Below are positions 54,720 through 64,000 of a stretch of 64,000 nt of DNA, piece after piece (positions within the stretch are counted from its first letter, which is position 1; each line of letters starts with the position of its first letter). This DNA is from Rhizobium sp. J15 (GTDB lineage: Bacteria > Pseudomonadota > Alphaproteobacteria > Rhizobiales > Rhizobiaceae): NCBI RefSeq assembly GCF_002531825.1, contig NZ_NWSX01000008.1, positions 186,001-250,000 on the forward strand. The letters are read 5' to 3'. The position numbers and the translations under genes are program-made. Under the pieces are notes generated by a model. The model made no database searches. It saw nothing but the letters and a program-made list of their open reading frames with translations, and was not told where the DNA came from.

Positions 54720-55667
54720 ATGGCCAAGATCACCAATGTAGCGGTCCAGATGGATCATGTCGCCGGCATCAACATCGCAGGCGATTCCACCTTCGCGATG
54801 AGCCTGGAGGCGCAGGCGCGCGGCTACCGGCTGTTCCATTACACGCCTGAGCGCCTGAGCTTCCGCGACGGCAAGCTCTTCGCCAGCGTCGAACCGATGC
54901 TGCTGCGCGACGTCAAGGGCGATCATTTCGAACTCGGCGCGTCCGAGCGCGTCGATCTCTCGACCATGGATGTGGTGCTGCTGCGCCAGGACCCGCCCTT
55001 CGACATGGCCTATATCACCTCGACGCATCTGCTCGAGCGCATCCATCCGAAGACGCTTGTCGTCAACGACCCGGCCTGGGTGCGCAATTCGCCGGAAAAA
55101 ATCTTCGTCACCGAATTTGCCGATCTGATGCCGAAGACGCTGATCACCAAGGATCCGGCCGAAATCCGCCGCTTCCGCGACGAGATGGGCGACATCATCC
55201 TGAAGCCGCTCTACGGCAATGGCGGCGCCGGCGTCTTCCACTCCACCCGCGACGACCGAAACCTCTCCTCGCTGCTGGAAATGTTCGGCCAGCTGTTCCG
55301 CGAGCCCTTCATCGCCCAGCAATACCTGCCCGACGTACGCAAGGGCGACAAGCGCATCATCCTGGTCGACGGCGAATTCGCCGGCGCGATCAACCGCGTT
55401 CCGGCCGAGCACGACAGCCGCTCCAACATGCATGTCGGCGGCCGCGCCGAGGCGACCGAGCTGACGCCGCGCGAAAAGGAAATCTGCGAACGCATCGGTC
55501 CGGCGCTGAGAGAACGCGGCTTCCTGCTCGTCGGCATCGACGTGATCGGCGATTACATGACCGAGATCAACGTCACCTCGCCGACAGGCATTCGCGAGGT
55601 CAAGAAGTTCGGCGGCGCCGATATCGCAAGCCTGCTTTGGGATGCGATCGAGCGCAAGCGCGGCTGA
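54720..55667 (+). CDS. gshB: Glutathione synthetase
   Basis: A 315-residue ATP-grasp enzyme joining gamma-Glu-Cys and glycine. [20 protein letters not shown] is the N-terminal substrate region, [13 protein letters not shown] the second block, and [16 protein letters not shown] (near residues 158-173) the glycine-rich ATP loop. [20 protein letters not shown] and [24 protein letters not shown] segments ([18 protein letters not shown] here) complete the site. GAGGGACGGAA precedes the ATG. It follows the transporter operon by 62 bases, but its usual upstream partner elsewhere is yraN. Confidence 0.97.
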   Translation: MAKITNVAVQMDHVAGINIAGDSTFAMSLEAQARGYRLFHYTPERLSFRDGKLFASVEPMLLRDVKGDHFELGASERVDLSTMDVVLLRQDPPFDMAYITSTHLLERIHPKTLVVNDPAWVRNSPEKIFVTEFADLMPKTLITKDPAEIRRFRDEMGDIILKPLYGNGGAGVFHSTRDDRNLSSLLEMFGQLFREPFIAQQYLPDVRKGDKRIILVDGEFAGAINRVPAEHDSRSNMHVGGRAEATELTPREKEICERIGPALRERGFLLVGIDVIGDYMTEINVTSPTGIREVKKFGGADIASLLWDAIERKRG

Positions 55668-55737
55668 GCCTCCCGGCCGCAGCCGGAGACACGTGCATGA
55701 TCGGATACAACCAAGGTCACTTGACGCATCCGAATAT

Positions 55738-55752
55738 GTTCCGCGACTGTTC
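55738..55752. promoter_or_regulatory. LexA-type SOS box before comM
   Basis: GTTC-CGCGACT-GTTC, an exact alphaproteobacterial LexA direct repeat with 7-base spacing, 93 bases upstream of the comM ATG. comM belongs to the LexA regulon in several alphaproteobacteria. Confidence 0.7.
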
Positions 55753-55844
55753 TTGTTTTATTCTTGTTTCCATGCAAGATTGCAACCGCTGGCCTTAAAG
55801 GCCGCAGGGCGGTAAGTAGAGTTTGCTGGGCAAGGGGTAGGCGG

Positions 55845-57377
55845 ATGGTCGCGCGCGTCAGTACGGTTGCATTTCAGGGTATCGAAGGCGTGCCGGTCGA
55901 GGTCCAGGTCATGATCGCGCCCGGCAAGGTCGGAATGCAGATTGTCGGCCTGCCCGACAAGGCGGTTGCCGAAAGCCGCGAGCGCGTGCAGGCGGCCCTG
56001 CATGCTTCCGGTCTGGCGCTGCCGGCAAAACGGGTGACTGTCAATCTGGCGCCTGCCGATCTTCCGAAGGAAGGCTCGCACTTCGACCTTCCCATCGCGC
56101 TCGCTTTGATGGCCGCCCTCGGCGCCATTCCCGCCGATGCGCTGTCGGATTTTGTCGTCGTCGGCGAACTCAATCTCGATGGAACGATCGCCGCCATTGC
56201 TGGCGCTCTGCCGGCCGCTATCGGCGCCAATGCGCTCGGCAAGGGGCTGATCTGCCCGGCCGAAAGCGGCGCGGAAGCCGCCTGGGCCGGTGCCGACGTC
56301 GATATTCTCGCACCCCGCAGCCTGATTGCCCTCGCCAATCATTTCCGCGGCACGCAGGTGCTCTCCCGGCCGGAGCCGTCCATCCGCGCCAACGCCGCCA
56401 ACCTGCCCGACCTCGCCGAGATCAAGGGCCAGGAGAGCGCCAAGCGCGCGCTCGAGGTCGCGGCCGCCGGCGGCCATAACCTCCTGATGGTTGGGCCTCC
56501 CGGCTCCGGCAAGTCGATGCTGGCGGCAAGGCTGCCCTCCATCCTGCCGCCGCTTTCGGCGGCCGAGCTGCTTGAGGTGTCGATGGTCCATTCGATCGCT
56601 GGACAGCTCACCGGCGGCAAGCTGTCCGATCGCCGGCCGTTTCGCACCCCACATCATTCCGCCACCATGGCCGCCCTCGTCGGCGGCGGCTTGCGCGCCC
56701 GCCCCGGCGAGGCCTCGCTTGCCCATCACGGCGTACTTTTCCTCGATGAGTTTCCCGAGTTCACGCCGCAGGCGCTCGATGCCCTCCGCCAGCCGCTCGA
56801 AGGCGGCGAATGCGTCATCGCCCGCGCCAATCACCGCGTCTCCTATCCGGCGAAATTCCAGCTGATCGCGGCAATGAACCCCTGCCGCTGCGGCATGGCG
56901 GGCGAACCCGGCCACACCTGCGCCCGCGGCCCGCGCTGCATGAGCGATTATCAGGCACGCATCTCCGGCCCGCTGATGGACCGCATCGATATCCGCATAG
57001 ACGTGCCCGCCGTCTCCGCCGCCGACCTCATCCGCCCGATGGCCGCCGAGACCAGCGCCGACGTCGCCCGCCGCGTCGCCCGCGCCCGCGAAATCCAGCA
57101 GGAGCGTTTCGAAGCCGCCGGCGCCAAAGGCATCGGCACCAATGCCCGCTGCTCGACCGCGATGATCGAAAAACTCGCCGAACCCGACACCGGCGGCCTG
57201 CAACTCCTGCGCGACGCCGCCGAAAAAATGAAATTCTCCGCCCGCGGCTATCACCGCGTCCTGAAGGTCGCCCGCACGCTGGCTGATCTCGACGATAAGG
57301 CGACGGTCGGCCGGATGCATCTTGCCGAAGCCATTTCCTATCGTATCGCCGGAGAGAGGCTGACGGCTGCGGCCTGA
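55845..57377 (+). CDS. comM: YifB/ComM family Mg-chelatase-like AAA ATPase
   Basis: A 510-residue AAA+ helicase-like protein helping branch migration during DNA integration. The N-terminal Lon-like domain (GIEGVPVEVQVMIAPGKVGMQ, first 20 of that stretch from residue 13) precedes Walker A LMVGPPGSGKSMLAARL (near residues 215-231), Walker B VLFLDEFPEF and the sensor/zinc-like CRCGMAGEPGHTC. The C-terminal YifB domain ends KATVGRMHLAEAISYR. The ATG at 55845 follows AAGGGGTAGGC. A LexA-type box lies upstream. Confidence 0.95.
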   Translation: MVARVSTVAFQGIEGVPVEVQVMIAPGKVGMQIVGLPDKAVAESRERVQAALHASGLALPAKRVTVNLAPADLPKEGSHFDLPIALALMAALGAIPADALSDFVVVGELNLDGTIAAIAGALPAAIGANALGKGLICPAESGAEAAWAGADVDILAPRSLIALANHFRGTQVLSRPEPSIRANAANLPDLAEIKGQESAKRALEVAAAGGHNLLMVGPPGSGKSMLAARLPSILPPLSAAELLEVSMVHSIAGQLTGGKLSDRRPFRTPHHSATMAALVGGGLRARPGEASLAHHGVLFLDEFPEFTPQALDALRQPLEGGECVIARANHRVSYPAKFQLIAAMNPCRCGMAGEPGHTCARGPRCMSDYQARISGPLMDRIDIRIDVPAVSAADLIRPMAAETSADVARRVARAREIQQERFEAAGAKGIGTNARCSTAMIEKLAEPDTGGLQLLRDAAEKMKFSARGYHRVLKVARTLADLDDKATVGRMHLAEAISYRIAGERLTAAA

Positions 57378-57383
57378 GATAGA

Positions 57384-57482
57384 GGCGAATAGCGAATAGT
57401 GAATGGCGAATAGTTATTGACTGGCCTGACACCGACCAGGCAGCTCGCTATTCGCTATTCGCTATTCGCTATTCGCTATTCG
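57384..57482. repeat. Tandem heptamer repeat with inverted copy
   Basis: The right block (57445-57482) is TCGCTAT repeated five times plus TCG. The left block (57384-57412) holds the complementary GCGAATA copies, partly degenerate. Together they can form a long hairpin around a short GC-rich loop (CTGGCCTGACACCGACCAGG). It fills the whole gap between comM and cysK. Copy number of such repeats can vary between isolates. Confidence 0.88.
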
Positions 57483-57486
57483 TCCT

Positions 57487-58449
<963 letters not shown>

Positions 58450-58593
58450 GGTGCTCTCCCTTTTGAAATGCGGTTCTGAAATTGAGGAAGAGAATAGGGT
58501 CAAAGCGCGCGTGAGGCCAGACCGCGTTCATGCCGGCGCAGCCGGCCGCGGAGAAAAAAACCTTTGAAAACCGTTTCTTGCGGAATGTTTATT

Positions 58594-59211
58594 TCAGGCC
58601 GCCCGCGTGGCGATGAAAGCAGCCGTGCCGGCGAGGATGCCTGCCGCCACCCGGTTCAGCGCCTGCAATGCGCGCGGTTGCCTCAGCATCGTGCGGGCGC
58701 GTGAGGCGAGCAGCATATAGGGCACCAGCACGGCGATCAGCACCACGAAGGTCGCGGCGAGCAGCATGGCATAGTCGGCGAGCCCGATATTGCCGATGTC
58801 GATCAGCGTCGGCGCAAGCGCGACATAGAAGAGCATCGTCTTCGGATTGCCGAGCGTTACCAGCAAGCCGGAAAGGAACGACATGCCGATATTGCTGGAC
58901 TTGCCTGCGGCGATATCATGCGGCAGCAGCCCCGCCGTCCACAGCTTCCAGGCGATATAGCCGAGATAAAGCGCCCCGGCGATCTTGATTGCGATGAACA
59001 CCTCGGTGAAGGTCTGCGCCACGAAGGCAAGGCCGAGAATGACGGCGGTGAGGTAGATCATGTCGCCGAGCACCAGGCCGAGGCCCATGAAGAAGGTCTC
59101 GCGGAAATTCGAGCCGAGCGCCCGGGCAACGATCGCGGTAATTCCGGGTCCCGGGATGGCGGCTGCGATGAACAGCGCTCCGGCATAGGCAAGCAAGGCG
59201 GCAAGGCTCAT
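58594..59211 (-). CDS. LysE-family amino-acid/metabolite exporter
   Basis: A 205-residue membrane protein with about six transmembrane segments. LFIAAAIPGPGITAIVARAL (near residues 13-32) contains the PGP motif of LysE/RhtB exporters, GLGLVLGDMIYLTAVILGLA follows, and LVTLGNPKTMLFYVALAPT is the second conserved block. The ATG at 59211 follows GGGAGCCC. It lies near a second exporter gene (EamA) on the same strand, 118 bases away. Substrate unknown. Confidence 0.93.
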   Translation of the reverse strand: MSLAALLAYAGALFIAAAIPGPGITAIVARALGSNFRETFFMGLGLVLGDMIYLTAVILGLAFVAQTFTEVFIAIKIAGALYLGYIAWKLWTAGLLPHDIAAGKSSNIGMSFLSGLLVTLGNPKTMLFYVALAPTLIDIGNIGLADYAMLLAATFVVLIAVLVPYMLLASRARTMLRQPRALQALNRVAAGILAGTAAFIATRAA

Positions 59212-59329
59212 GTGTGGGCTCCCTCTTCCCTGCTGTTTTATATCCGCCAAGCCTTGCCATCAATCGACCGGCGTTGATGGGTCCATCACCAGAAGAAATG
59301 CCTGCCGCCGCGTGCCTGTCCGTTTGTGG

Positions 59330-60232
59330 TCAGCTCTGAAGCGCTCTTGGCCGCAGCCATCGCGGCGCCCAGCCGAGATTCATGCCGGCGGCAGCCAAAA
59401 GAATGATGGCGGCACCCGCGATCTGCATCGGCTGCAACGCGTGGCCGAAGGCCAGCCGGTCGACCAAGATCGCGGCGATCGGATAGAGGAAGGAGAGCGC
59501 GCCGGTCAGATGTGTCGGCAGCCGCTGGATGGCGCCGTAGAGCAGCACATACATCAGGCCGGTATGGACGACGCCGATGGAAATGAGGATCGCCCAGCTT
59601 CCGGCATCCGCGGGCGATCGCGAAAAATCCGTCATCGGCGCCAGCATCAGCATGCCGGTCGCGACCTGGATCAGCGCGATCAGATGCGGCGGCGTGCCTT
59701 TCAGCCATTTCGCGGCAAGCGCTGCGAGCGCGTAGAAGAAAGCCGCGCCCAGCGCCATCAGGATGCCGAGGCCGTAGCTCTCGAACGTATCGCCGCTTCC
59801 GCCCGGTTTTGCCTGAACGATCGCCATCATGCCGGCAAAGGCGAGCGCCAGCCAGAACAGTTTGGCGGCGGTGATCTTCTCGCCGAGAAACAGCGCGCCG
59901 AGGACCAGCAGCATGAAGGGCTGGGTGTTGTAGACGGTCGTCGCGACCGAGATCGTCGCATGCGAATAGGAGGCGAAGAGCAGCAGCCAGTTGACGACGA
60001 TGGCGATGCCGCCGAAGACGGCAATGGCGAAGGCGCGCAGCGTGATGATGCCGGGCCGCAGCAGCCCGAGAGCGCCGCAGATGGCAAGCAGGGTGAGCGC
60101 GCCGAACAGGCAGCGCCAGAAGACCACGCCGCTGACCGGCTGGCCGGACATGACGACGAACCAGCCGATCGTCCCCGAGATCAGCATCGCTGCCGTCATT
60201 TCCGCCGTGCCTCTTCTTATGTCGCCGCTCAT
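59330..60232 (-). CDS. EamA-family (DMT) transporter
   Basis: A 300-residue transporter with ten transmembrane helices in two repeats (AMLISGTIGWFVVMSGQPVS and GLGILMALGAAFFYALAALA begin each). It resembles amino-acid/metabolite exporters. The ATG at 60232 (MSGDIRRGTAE) has GGAGGCGATC at 6 bases; longer frame starts have nothing. It is divergent from an Lrp/AsnC gene across 112 AT-rich bases, so the Lrp protein is the probable regulator and an amino acid the probable substrate. Confidence 0.92.
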   Translation of the reverse strand: MSGDIRRGTAEMTAAMLISGTIGWFVVMSGQPVSGVVFWRCLFGALTLLAICGALGLLRPGIITLRAFAIAVFGGIAIVVNWLLLFASYSHATISVATTVYNTQPFMLLVLGALFLGEKITAAKLFWLALAFAGMMAIVQAKPGGSGDTFESYGLGILMALGAAFFYALAALAAKWLKGTPPHLIALIQVATGMLMLAPMTDFSRSPADAGSWAILISIGVVHTGLMYVLLYGAIQRLPTHLTGALSFLYPIAAILVDRLAFGHALQPMQIAGAAIILLAAAGMNLGWAPRWLRPRALQS

Positions 60233-60344
60233 GATCGCCTCCGTTATCGATGGCGTCATATTATTGCGGCGACGAGCGATTTTATATAATGATAGGAAGG
60301 AGAATAATCGATTTCGCCTAATCATAATAGGAAGAATGGATATA

Positions 60345-60809
60345 ATGGCTAACGATGCGCAGGCCATCGACGATATCGATCAGGCTGTTCTGGAGGTGCT
60401 GGCCGGCAATGCCCGCATCTCGCTGAAGGAGCTGGCGCAGCAGGTGGGGCTTTCCTCGCCGAGTGCCGCCGAGCGTCTGCGCCGGCTGGAGGAGCGCGTC
60501 GTCATCAAGGCCTTCACCATCGATCTCGATCCCGCCGCCGTCGGCTACCCCCTGCAGGCGATCGTCCGCGTGCGGCCGCTGCCGGGGCAGCTGCATTTCG
60601 TCGAGCGCCTCATTCAGGAAATTCCCGAAATCGTCGAATGCGACAAGGTGACCGGCGAGGATTGCTTCATCGCCCGCCTGGTCATCCGCTCGATGGCGGA
60701 GCTCGACGGCATTCTCGACAAGGTCGCCGAGCGGGCGGAGACCAACACGTCGATGATCAAATCCTCGCCGGTCAAGCGTCGCCTGCCGCCGCTTTCAAAG
60801 AAAAAGTAA
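60345..60809 (+). CDS. Lrp/AsnC-family transcriptional regulator
   Basis: A 154-residue regulator. DIDQAVLEVLAGNARISLKE and LAQQVGLSSPSAAERLRRLE form the winged helix-turn-helix (residues about 12-60), and the RAM effector domain covers the rest (VRVRPLPGQLHFVERLIQEI, VTGEDCFIARLVIRSM). The start is either ATG at 60345 or 60336; GGAAGAATGGA lies upstream. The AT-rich divergent gap to the EamA gene probably holds its binding sites. It has a basic tail (SSPVKRRLPPLSKKK). Confidence 0.92.
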   Translation: MANDAQAIDDIDQAVLEVLAGNARISLKELAQQVGLSSPSAAERLRRLEERVVIKAFTIDLDPAAVGYPLQAIVRVRPLPGQLHFVERLIQEIPEIVECDKVTGEDCFIARLVIRSMAELDGILDKVAERAETNTSMIKSSPVKRRLPPLSKKK

Positions 60810-60876
60810 AGTCCGTCGGGCGGCCCTGGAAATCGCTATCGCGACGATACCGAAGAAGACTTCCTGACGGCGTTGG

Positions 60877-61659
60877 TCAACGCGGTGCCGACTTACCATC
60901 ATCGAAAACTTGTCTCAGGCATTTTTCAAACTTGTCTTTTTTGTCGATGAGAGATCGGCACTCATGAATGGCATATGCTGCCGCCATCTCGGCATTGCGA
61001 TTGAAGCCGGGAATTTGTCCCGGGTTGAAAGTCGCGGCAGTCCCCCCAAAAAGATCCCTAAGTCCGATCGACTGCAGCAACACTGTGTAAAGGCAGCCTA
61101 CCGGATTGATATCGCGGTCGACCATGACGTTGATAGCCGCATATCCTTTTCGGCGTTCGTGGTAGCATTCCAACGTGTCCGGCTTGCTTCGAAGCGTATC
61201 GACATCATGAACTGCTATTTGGCCCAATTTAGCGAGTTTGAGCGCATCGCGATCAACGAATACCTCGACGGTTTGGATATTTGAGGGTCGGTTCTGATCG
61301 CCGAAAGGGGCATATGGCGTTCCGGCTGAATAATCTATCGATTGGCTGGCGTTAAAATTGATACGGACATCTGCGTAGGCCATGACCCCAAAAAACACGC
61401 GCAAAAACTCGAGCTGCAAAGCTTGAACATTGCTCCTCTCCATGCCTTTCGCATTGAGGACGATGTTCATCTCGATTGTTTTGTCGATGTCGAGAATCGG
61501 CGCTGTCGATTTCGCCATGGCAAATGCGACGATCTCTTCCACAGATAAAGATGAGCGAATCGACTGGAGCCTTGTTGAATCAATCGCAGGGGCCGGCGCC
61601 GCAATCAGCGCTGCCGCTAGACCGATAACCACGCCCCATGGCGCCCTCTTGAATAGCAT
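60877..61659 (-). CDS. Secreted hypothetical protein, GC-poor
   Basis: A 260-residue protein with a signal peptide (APWGVVIGLAAALIAAPAPA). The mature part has four Cys. The stretch INPVGCLYTVLLQSIGLRDL faintly resembles the CL..E..Q.LGL segment of DUF2927, but the Glu pair is missing, so this is only a hint. By eye its GC is about 48-50%, well below neighbours, and codon use is less biased, suggesting recent acquisition. ATG at 61659 follows GGGGACGGTT. It stands alone between lrp and dut. Function unknown. Confidence 0.7.
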   Translation of the reverse strand: MLFKRAPWGVVIGLAAALIAAPAPAIDSTRLQSIRSSLSVEEIVAFAMAKSTAPILDIDKTIEMNIVLNAKGMERSNVQALQLEFLRVFFGVMAYADVRINFNASQSIDYSAGTPYAPFGDQNRPSNIQTVEVFVDRDALKLAKLGQIAVHDVDTLRSKPDTLECYHERRKGYAAINVMVDRDINPVGCLYTVLLQSIGLRDLFGGTAATFNPGQIPGFNRNAEMAAAYAIHECRSLIDKKDKFEKCLRQVFDDGKSAPR

Positions 61660-61703
61660 AACCGTCCCCACAAACGCTGCTCATCAATTGTTCGGTTGCT
61701 TCA

Positions 61704-62174
61704 TCACACGCCGGTAGAGCCGAAGCCACCGGCGCCGCGTGCGGTCTCGCTCGCCTCTGTGATTTCGGTCACCCGCGCCTGGGTGACCGGCGCGATCACC
61801 ATCTGGGCGATGCGCATGCCGCGCTCGATGACGAAGGCTTCTTCGCCGAGATTGGCGAGCAGCACCTTCACTTCGCCGCGATAGTCGCTGTCGACGGTGC
61901 CGGGCGAGTTGAGGCAGGTGATGCCGTGCTTGAAGGCGAGGCCGGAGCGCGGCCGAACCTGGCCTTCGAAACCCTCAGGGATCTCGAAGATGAAGCCGGT
62001 CGGCACCAGCGCGCGCTTGCCGGGCAGAAGCGTCAAGGGCGCATCCGCATCGACGGCGGCGCGCAGGTCCATGCCGGCTGCCCCCTTGCTTTCATAGGCG
62101 GGCAGGTCGAGGCCTTCGCCATTCGGGAGACGGATGAGGTTCAGCGTCGGGCGCGTATCGTGATGAATGGTCAT
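61704..62174 (-). CDS. dut: Deoxyuridine 5'-triphosphate nucleotidohydrolase
   Basis: A 156-residue trimeric dUTPase. [14 protein letters not shown] (motif 1), [11 protein letters not shown] (motif 2), [19 protein letters not shown] (motif 3), [13 protein letters not shown] (motif 4) and the C-terminal [11 protein letters not shown] (motif 5) are all intact. The enzyme keeps dUTP low and provides dUMP. Length is typical. It is convergent to nothing and divergent from prfC across 90 bases. Confidence 0.97.
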   Translation of the reverse strand: MTIHHDTRPTLNLIRLPNGEGLDLPAYESKGAAGMDLRAAVDADAPLTLLPGKRALVPTGFIFEIPEGFEGQVRPRSGLAFKHGITCLNSPGTVDSDYRGEVKVLLANLGEEAFVIERGMRIAQMVIAPVTQARVTEITEASETARGAGGFGSTGV

Positions 62175-62264
62175 GGCCCATTACTTTGCGCCCCGCGCGC
62201 CGAGGTCAATTGCATTGGCGGGCTTTAATCGCTAGATACGCGGCAATTCCACAGGATTCACACC

Positions 62265-63848
62265 ATGGCCGAAAGTCTCGCCGAGGCGGTCTCCCGCCGC
62301 CGCACATTCGCTATTATCGCCCACCCGGACGCGGGCAAGACGACGCTCACCGAAAAGCTGCTGCTGTTCGGCGGCGCCATTCAGCTTGCCGGCGAAGTCA
62401 AGGCGAAGAAGGACCGCATGCAGACGCGGTCCGACTGGATGAAGATCGAGCGCGAACGCGGCATCTCCGTCGTCACCTCGGTGATGACCTTCGAATACAA
62501 CGACAATGTCTTCAACATCCTCGATACGCCTGGTCACGAGGATTTCGCCGATGACACCTATCGCACGCTGACGGCCGTCGATGCCGCGGTCATGGTCATC
62601 GACGCCGCCAAGGGCATCGAGCCGCGCACGCTGAAGCTTTTCGAAGTCTGCCGCATGCGCGATATTCCGATCATCACCTTCATCAACAAGATGGACCGCG
62701 AAAGCCGCGATCCCTTCGAGATCCTCGACGAGGTGGAAGAGAAGCTGGCGCTGGATACGGCGCCGATCACCTGGCCGATCGGCCGCTCGAAGACCTTCTG
62801 CGGCTCCTATCATCTGGCCAACAGCACCGCCCGCGGCTCCGATACCGAAGTCGAGACCACGCCGGTCAACGGCCCGCAGGCCGTCGCCGGCAGGCTGCCG
62901 GAAAACGAACGCCAGGCCTTCATCGACGAGACGGAACTCGCCATCGAGGCCTGCCGGCCCTTCGACCGCGACTCCTTCCTCGAAGGCCATATGACGCCTG
63001 TTTTCTTCGGCTCGGCGCTGCGCAATTTCGGCGTTCGCGATCTGATCAACGCGCTCGGCGAATTCGCGCCGCCCCCGCGCGACCAGGTCGCCGATACCAG
63101 GACTGTGCATGCGACCGACGACAAGATGACGGCCTTCGTCTTCAAGATCCAGGCCAACATGGACCCCAACCACCGCGATCGCATCGCCTTTGCCCGCATC
63201 TGCTCCGGCAAGCTCGAACGCGGCATGAAGGCGCGGCTCGCCCGCACCGGCAAGCAGCTCGGCCTGACGGCGCCGCAATTCTTCTTCGCCTCGCAGCGCC
63301 AGCTCGCAGACACCGCCTATGCCGGCGATGTCGTCGGCATTCCCAATCACGGGACGCTGCGTATCGGCGATACGCTGACCGAAGGCGAATCGCTGGTCTT
63401 CCAGGGCGTGCCGAACTTCTCGCCTGAGATCCTGCGCCGCGTGCGCCTCGAAGACGCGATGAAAGCGAAAAAGCTCAAGGAAGCCCTGCAGCAGATGGCC
63501 GAGGAAGGCGTCGTCCAGCTCTTTTCGCCGGAAGACGGCTCGCCCGCGATTGTCGGCGTCGTCGGCGCCCTGCAGCTCGACGTGCTGAAGGAGCGGCTGA
63601 TGGCCGAATACGGCCTGCCGGTCTCCTTCGAAATGTCGCGCTTCTCCGTCTGCCGCTGGATCTCCGCCGAGCAGCCGGCTGATCTCGAAAAATTCCTCAC
63701 CGTCAAGCGTGGCGATATCGCCCGCGATCTCGATGGCGATCCCGTCTTCCTCGCCCAGGACAGTTTCTCGCTGCGTTACGAGGCGGAGCGCTATCCGGCG
63801 ATCAAGATGGTCGCCATCAAGGAATATCACGCCGCCAAGGCGGCGTGA
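62265..63848 (+). CDS. prfC: Peptide chain release factor 3
   Basis: A 527-residue translational GTPase that recycles RF1/RF2. G1 is AHPDAGKTTLTEKLL (residues about 20-34), G3 LDTPGHEDFADDT and G4 FINKMDRESRDPFE. Domains II-III include GVPNFSPEILRRVR and the C-terminal RYPAIKMVAIKEYHAAKAA. The ATG follows no strong ribosome site but fits the family N-terminus. A perfect 11-bp palindrome spans the stop codon. Confidence 0.97.
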   Translation: MAESLAEAVSRRRTFAIIAHPDAGKTTLTEKLLLFGGAIQLAGEVKAKKDRMQTRSDWMKIERERGISVVTSVMTFEYNDNVFNILDTPGHEDFADDTYRTLTAVDAAVMVIDAAKGIEPRTLKLFEVCRMRDIPIITFINKMDRESRDPFEILDEVEEKLALDTAPITWPIGRSKTFCGSYHLANSTARGSDTEVETTPVNGPQAVAGRLPENERQAFIDETELAIEACRPFDRDSFLEGHMTPVFFGSALRNFGVRDLINALGEFAPPPRDQVADTRTVHATDDKMTAFVFKIQANMDPNHRDRIAFARICSGKLERGMKARLARTGKQLGLTAPQFFFASQRQLADTAYAGDVVGIPNHGTLRIGDTLTEGESLVFQGVPNFSPEILRRVRLEDAMKAKKLKEALQQMAEEGVVQLFSPEDGSPAIVGVVGALQLDVLKERLMAEYGLPVSFEMSRFSVCRWISAEQPADLEKFLTVKRGDIARDLDGDPVFLAQDSFSLRYEAERYPAIKMVAIKEYHAAKAA

Positions 63849-63849
63849 T
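63826..63849. terminator. Palindrome over the prfC stop codon
   Basis: ATCACGCCGCC-AA-GGCGGCGTGAT, exact 11-bp arms with a 2-base centre. There is no T-run after it, so it is at most a weak stop. It lies between prfC and the convergent adaptor gene. Confidence 0.45.
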
Positions 63850-63873
63850 CGTCGTGGGTTCGGGGGGCTGCGG

Positions 63874-64000
63874 CTATTTTTCCCGCAGCGCCCGGCGGAA
63901 GTTCTGCGTGATCGGCTCGGCGAGATAGGCAAGCACGCTGCGGGCGCCCGTCCGGATCATCGCCTCGCTCGACATGCCGGGCAGGAGCTTGCGGCCCTCC
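63874..64000 (-). CDS. HlyD-family type I secretion adaptor, C-terminal end (runs off the window)
   Basis: The minus strand reads 41 codons to TAG at 63874: EGRKLLPGMSSEAMIRTGAR, then SVLAYLAEPITQNFRRALRE and K. The L.PGM..E..I.TG.R....YL..P motif is the C-terminus of HlyD/PrsE-type membrane fusion proteins, which link an ABC exporter to the outer-membrane channel. The rest lies beyond base 64000. The partner ATPase gene is expected next to it. Confidence 0.85.
   Translation of the reverse strand, partial: EGRKLLPGMSSEAMIRTGARSVLAYLAEPITQNFRRALREK

Noticed and set aside
57445..57482. Heptamer array as a possible CRISPR
   Set aside because: Units are 7 bases with no spacers and no cas genes nearby.

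Overview
The window is a continuous piece of GC-rich (about 60%) alphaproteobacterial chromosome, most likely Rhizobium (R. etli/leguminosarum type) or a close relative. The evidence is the set of family-level matches (PmtA phospholipid N-methyltransferase, an NDUFA9-like protein next to pyrF, an Atu4866-family protein, GtrA/GT2 pairs, long LysR/AKR pairs), several copies of RIME/ABC-like intergenic hairpin elements typical of Rhizobiaceae, and GTTC-N7-GTTC LexA-type sites. No rRNA, tRNA, CRISPR array, prophage or intact insertion sequence was seen. Most of the window is ordinary chromosomal housekeeping with small regulator/target pairs between.

Layout. 1-6.6 kb: the end of pheT, then small stress and redox genes (two aldo/keto reductases, a LysR regulator, a DUF892 protein, an M15-like protein and an acetyltransferase). 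6.8-11.5 kb: a Gfo/Idh/MocA oxidoreductase followed by a GtrA - GT2 - GT-C-like membrane protein group that looks like a lipid-linked sugar pathway. 11.8-25.4 kb: xseA, several divergent regulator/target pairs (MarR-EamA, GST-MarR, LysR-Atu4866, LysR-membrane protein), ybaK, ogt, and the 3' remnant of an oxidoreductase gene. 25.5-28.3 kb: guaA, mtnN and a thioesterase.

29.6-34.9 kb: an iron-acquisition operon on the minus strand (imelysin, di-haem cytochrome, second imelysin, DUF1513) with an Irr-type box upstream. A 133-bp inverted-repeat element has landed at the 5' end of the di-haem gene. 35-47.4 kb: rsmB-like, rlpA, queG, uppP, a 50-residue secreted peptide, NDUFA9-like, pyrF, pmtA and dnaN. 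47.6-57.4 kb: rsmI-yraN, then an inserted-looking LacI/sugar-ABC-transporter module, then gshB and comM (the latter with a LexA-type box). 57.5-64 kb: a heptamer repeat, cysK, two exporters, an Lrp regulator, a GC-poor secreted orphan, dut, prfC, and the last residues of a type I secretion adaptor.

Regulation is unusually easy to read here. Clean palindromes lie in the MarR-EamA and LysR-Atu4866 gaps, paired GalR/LacI-type operators precede the transporter, and several regulator genes lack a Shine-Dalgarno and have a -10-like box within a few bases of the ATG, which suggests leaderless mRNAs. I did not find one large novel system. The best candidates for something new are the GtrA/GT2/GT-C group, the repeat-modified iron operon, the 50-residue peptide and the palindrome-controlled LysR.
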